Source: Knoellia sp. p5-6-4 (GTDB lineage Bacteria > Actinomycetota > Actinomycetes > Actinomycetales > Dermatophilaceae). From it: 64,000 bases of DNA. Shown one piece after another: positions 62,246 through 64,000 of this stretch. The stretch covers positions 616,437 to 680,436 of the forward strand of contig NZ_JARGZF010000001.1 in the NCBI RefSeq assembly GCF_029222705.1, given 5' to 3'. The number at the start of each line of letters is the position of its first letter. Position 1 is the stretch's first letter. The notes beneath the pieces were generated by a model that had not been told where the DNA came from, searched no databases, and worked only from the letters and a program-made list of their open reading frames with translations. A program made the position numbers and the translations under genes.

Positions 62246-63256
62246 CTACACAGCCAGCGTGCGACCCAGTTGCCTGCCTCGCTCGTCCTCGGCGGGCACA
62301 CTGGCGTGCACGGTCTCCCCGGGTCGCAGGCCGAGGGCGTCACTCATGACCCGGGTGATCTGGGCGGCGAATCGCTCACCGTTGGCGTCGTCGACGAGGT
62401 CGACCCGCACCTCGAAGCCCAACCGCACGATGCGCTCGACCGTGGCCCGCACCCGCGTCGGTGCCTGCTCCCCCGGCGAGAGCGCTGTCACGGTGGCCTC
62501 ACGCTCGAGCCGGATGTCGTGCGGGCGCACCATGGTGCCGCCCAGGTTGGCGACCGATCCGAGGAACGACATGACGAAGTCGTTTGCGGGCTGCTCGTAC
62601 AGCTCGTCGGGGGTGCCCACCTGCTCGATGCGGCCCGCGTTCAGGACCGCGATGCGGTCCGACACGTCGAGCGCCTCCTCCTGGTCGTGGGTGACGAGCA
62701 CCGTCGTCACGTGGACCTCGTCGTGCAGCCGACGCAGCCACCGACGCAGGTCGGCTCGCACCTTCGCGTCGAGCGCGCCGAACGGCTCGTCGAGCAGGAG
62801 CACGCCGGGATCGACCGCAAGGGCCCGGGCCAGCGCCATCCGCTGGCGCTGCCCGCCGGACAGCTGGGCCGGGTAGCGGTGCTGGAACCCGGCGAGGCCG
62901 ACGATCTCGAGCAGCTCGTCGACCTTCCTGTCGATCTCCTTCTTCGGCCGCTTGCGAATGGTCAGCCCGAAGGCGACGTTGTCGCGAACGGACATGTGCT
63001 TGAAGGCCGCGTAGTGCTGGAAGACGAAGCCGATCCCCCGCTTCTGCGGCGGGACGAGGGTGACGTCCTGCCCGTCGATCACGACCTGGCCCGAGTCGAG
63101 GGCCTCCAGGCCGGCGATCGAACGCAACAGCGTCGACTTGCCCGACCCGCTCGGGCCCAGAAGGGCGGTCAGCGAGCCCGCGGGGATGTCGAGGCTCACG
63201 TCGTCGAGGGCGGCGAAGCTGCCGTAGTTCTTCCGGGCGCCGGTGACAGTGATCAT
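62246..63256 (-). CDS. cysA: Sulfate/thiosulfate ABC transporter ATP-binding protein
   Basis: ATPase subunit, 336 residues. Walker [14 protein letters not shown] (about 35-47), Q-loop [13 protein letters not shown], signature [15 protein letters not shown], Walker [13 protein letters not shown] and H-loop VTHDQEEAL. The sequence [11 protein letters not shown] and a C-terminal TOBE-like region are typical of CysA. ATG 63256 overlaps the permease stop by four bases. Confidence 0.92.
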   Translation of the reverse strand: MITVTGARKNYGSFAALDDVSLDIPAGSLTALLGPSGSGKSTLLRSIAGLEALDSGQVVIDGQDVTLVPPQKRGIGFVFQHYAAFKHMSVRDNVAFGLTIRKRPKKEIDRKVDELLEIVGLAGFQHRYPAQLSGGQRQRMALARALAVDPGVLLLDEPFGALDAKVRADLRRWLRRLHDEVHVTTVLVTHDQEEALDVSDRIAVLNAGRIEQVGTPDELYEQPANDFVMSFLGSVANLGGTMVRPHDIRLEREATVTALSPGEQAPTRVRATVERIVRLGFEVRVDLVDDANGERFAAQITRVMSDALGLRPGETVHASVPAEDERGRQLGRTLAV

Positions 63257-64000
63257 GAGGTGCTCCTCTTCCGGTCGAGCAGGGTCATTCCGAGCAGGGT
63301 CACCAGCGCAAGGCCCATGAGCACGGTTGCGGCGGCGTAGGCCCCGAAGGTGTTGTGGTCGTCGATGTAGCGCGAGTGCACGAGCAGGGTCAGCGTCTGC
63401 GAGACGCCGGGGAAGCCGGAGGACACCATGATCACGGCGCCGAACTCCCCCAGCGCCCGCGCGATGGTGAGGACCACCCCGTAGGTGAGGCCCCATCGGA
63501 TGGCCGGCAGCGTGATCCGCCAGAAGGTCTGCCGGGCGGAGGCGCCGAGCGTTGCGGCGGCCTGCTCCTGGTCGGTGCCGATCTCGTGCAGCACCGGCTC
63601 GACCTCCCGCACGACGAAGGGAAGCGTCACGAAGATGGTCGCGATCACCATGCCGGGGATGCCGAAGATGACCCGGAGACCGGTGGACTCCAGGCCCCCG
63701 AACCACCCGTGGACCCCCCACAGCATGATCAGCGAGACGCCGACCACGATGGGCGAGACGGCGAACGGCAGGTCCACCACGGCCTGTATCAGGCCCCGGC
63801 CGGGAAACCGCCAGCGCACGAGCGCGATGGCGGTGACGACGCCGAACACGACATTGAGCGGGACGACGATGGCCACGATGAGCAGCGACAGGTTCAGCGC
63901 CGAGATGGCCGCAGGGGTGCGCACCGACTCGAGGAACGGCATCAGCCCGTCGCCGAAGGCGCGCCAGAGGATCACCGCGATGGGCACGGCGACCAGGCCG
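63253..64000 (-). CDS. cysW: Sulfate ABC transporter permease CysW (5' end outside window)
   Basis: Permease of the sulfate/thiosulfate transporter. About 248 residues are visible and the frame is still open at base 64000, so a short N-terminus is missing. At least five helices; [19 protein letters not shown] and the EAA loop [22 protein letters not shown] are characteristic, and [15 protein letters not shown] marks the CysW/CysT type. Upstream genes (CysT and the binding protein) would be expected to the right. Confidence 0.92.
   Translation of the reverse strand, partial: GLVAVPIAVILWRAFGDGLMPFLESVRTPAAISALNLSLLIVAIVVPLNVVFGVVTAIALVRWRFPGRGLIQAVVDLPFAVSPIVVGVSLIMLWGVHGWFGGLESTGLRVIFGIPGMVIATIFVTLPFVVREVEPVLHEIGTDQEQAAATLGASARQTFWRITLPAIRWGLTYGVVLTIARALGEFGAVIMVSSGFPGVSQTLTLLVHSRYIDDHNTFGAYAAATVLMGLALVTLLGMTLLDRKRSTS

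Overview
This window is a stretch of a high-GC actinobacterial chromosome, most likely from the order Micrococcales and plausibly from the family Intrasporangiaceae. The family guess is low confidence and rests on gene content and style only. The housekeeping gene order closely follows the string known from Mycobacterium: dxr-rseP-ispG-GNAT, then rlmN, cdsA-frr-pyrH, tsf-rpsB, xerC, dprA-comM-yraN-DUF2469-rnhB-lepB, and rplS, trmD-rimM-KH-rpsP. I found no rRNA, tRNA, CRISPR array, insertion sequence or prophage.

Layout. 1-8.9 kb: an amino acid/amine permease (cut at the left edge) divergent from a PucR-type regulator that has a possible 13-codon leader ORF, a DUF255 thioredoxin-fold protein, a GGCT-like protein, and a TPM-domain membrane protein followed by a PspA homologue. 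8.9-14.6 kb: a P-loop kinase, a TauE/SafE transporter, a HAD hydrolase, proS, a decayed acetyltransferase, a DoxX-like protein, a DUF4081-type GNAT protein and a 41-residue membrane protein. 14.8-19.2 kb: two non-core genes, a frameshifted DUF222/HNH (13E12-type) gene and a 997-residue secreted lamin-tail/CotH protein, sit between the GNAT gene and ispG. 19.4-23.2 kb: ispG, rseP and dxr. 23.2-24.9 kb: a DnaB-like ATPase and a two-helix potassium channel.

25-38 kb is the main accessory block, a polyamine import and breakdown regulon arranged around an Lrp-type regulator. Leftwards run an aminobutyraldehyde dehydrogenase, PotD, PotA, PotB, PotC, a saccharopine-dehydrogenase-like enzyme, a ureohydrolase with a histidine-rich tail, and succinate-semialdehyde dehydrogenase. 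Rightwards run Lrp, a class III aminotransferase and a PuuB-like flavoenzyme. Together they could take agmatine or putrescine through 4-aminobutanal and GABA to succinate. Two clear inverted repeats lie in the divergent control region.

38-64 kb is mostly core: a LOG-type protein, purU, rlmN, phospholipid and translation genes, a GT4 trehalose synthase, an aminotransferase, small conserved proteins, an M23 peptidase, a DUF3152 metalloprotease, recombination and transformation-linked genes (xerC, dprA, comM), two tandem signal peptidases, the rplS and rpsP-trmD groups, and at the right edge a sulfate-type ABC transporter followed by an Rrf2 regulator with no cysteines.

The most interesting signal is not a gene. 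I counted 32 copies of the octamer GTATGCCG/CGGCATAC, about one per 2 kb on both strands, against about two expected from base composition. The copies use rare codons inside genes, are over-represented between genes, and form four tight inverted pairs, one a perfect 17-bp stem. This resembles the DNA uptake sequences of Pasteurellaceae and Neisseria, or binding sites of a chromosome-wide DNA-binding protein. A second pattern is a set of leaderless promoters with the -10 box a fixed 6-7 bases before the start codon.
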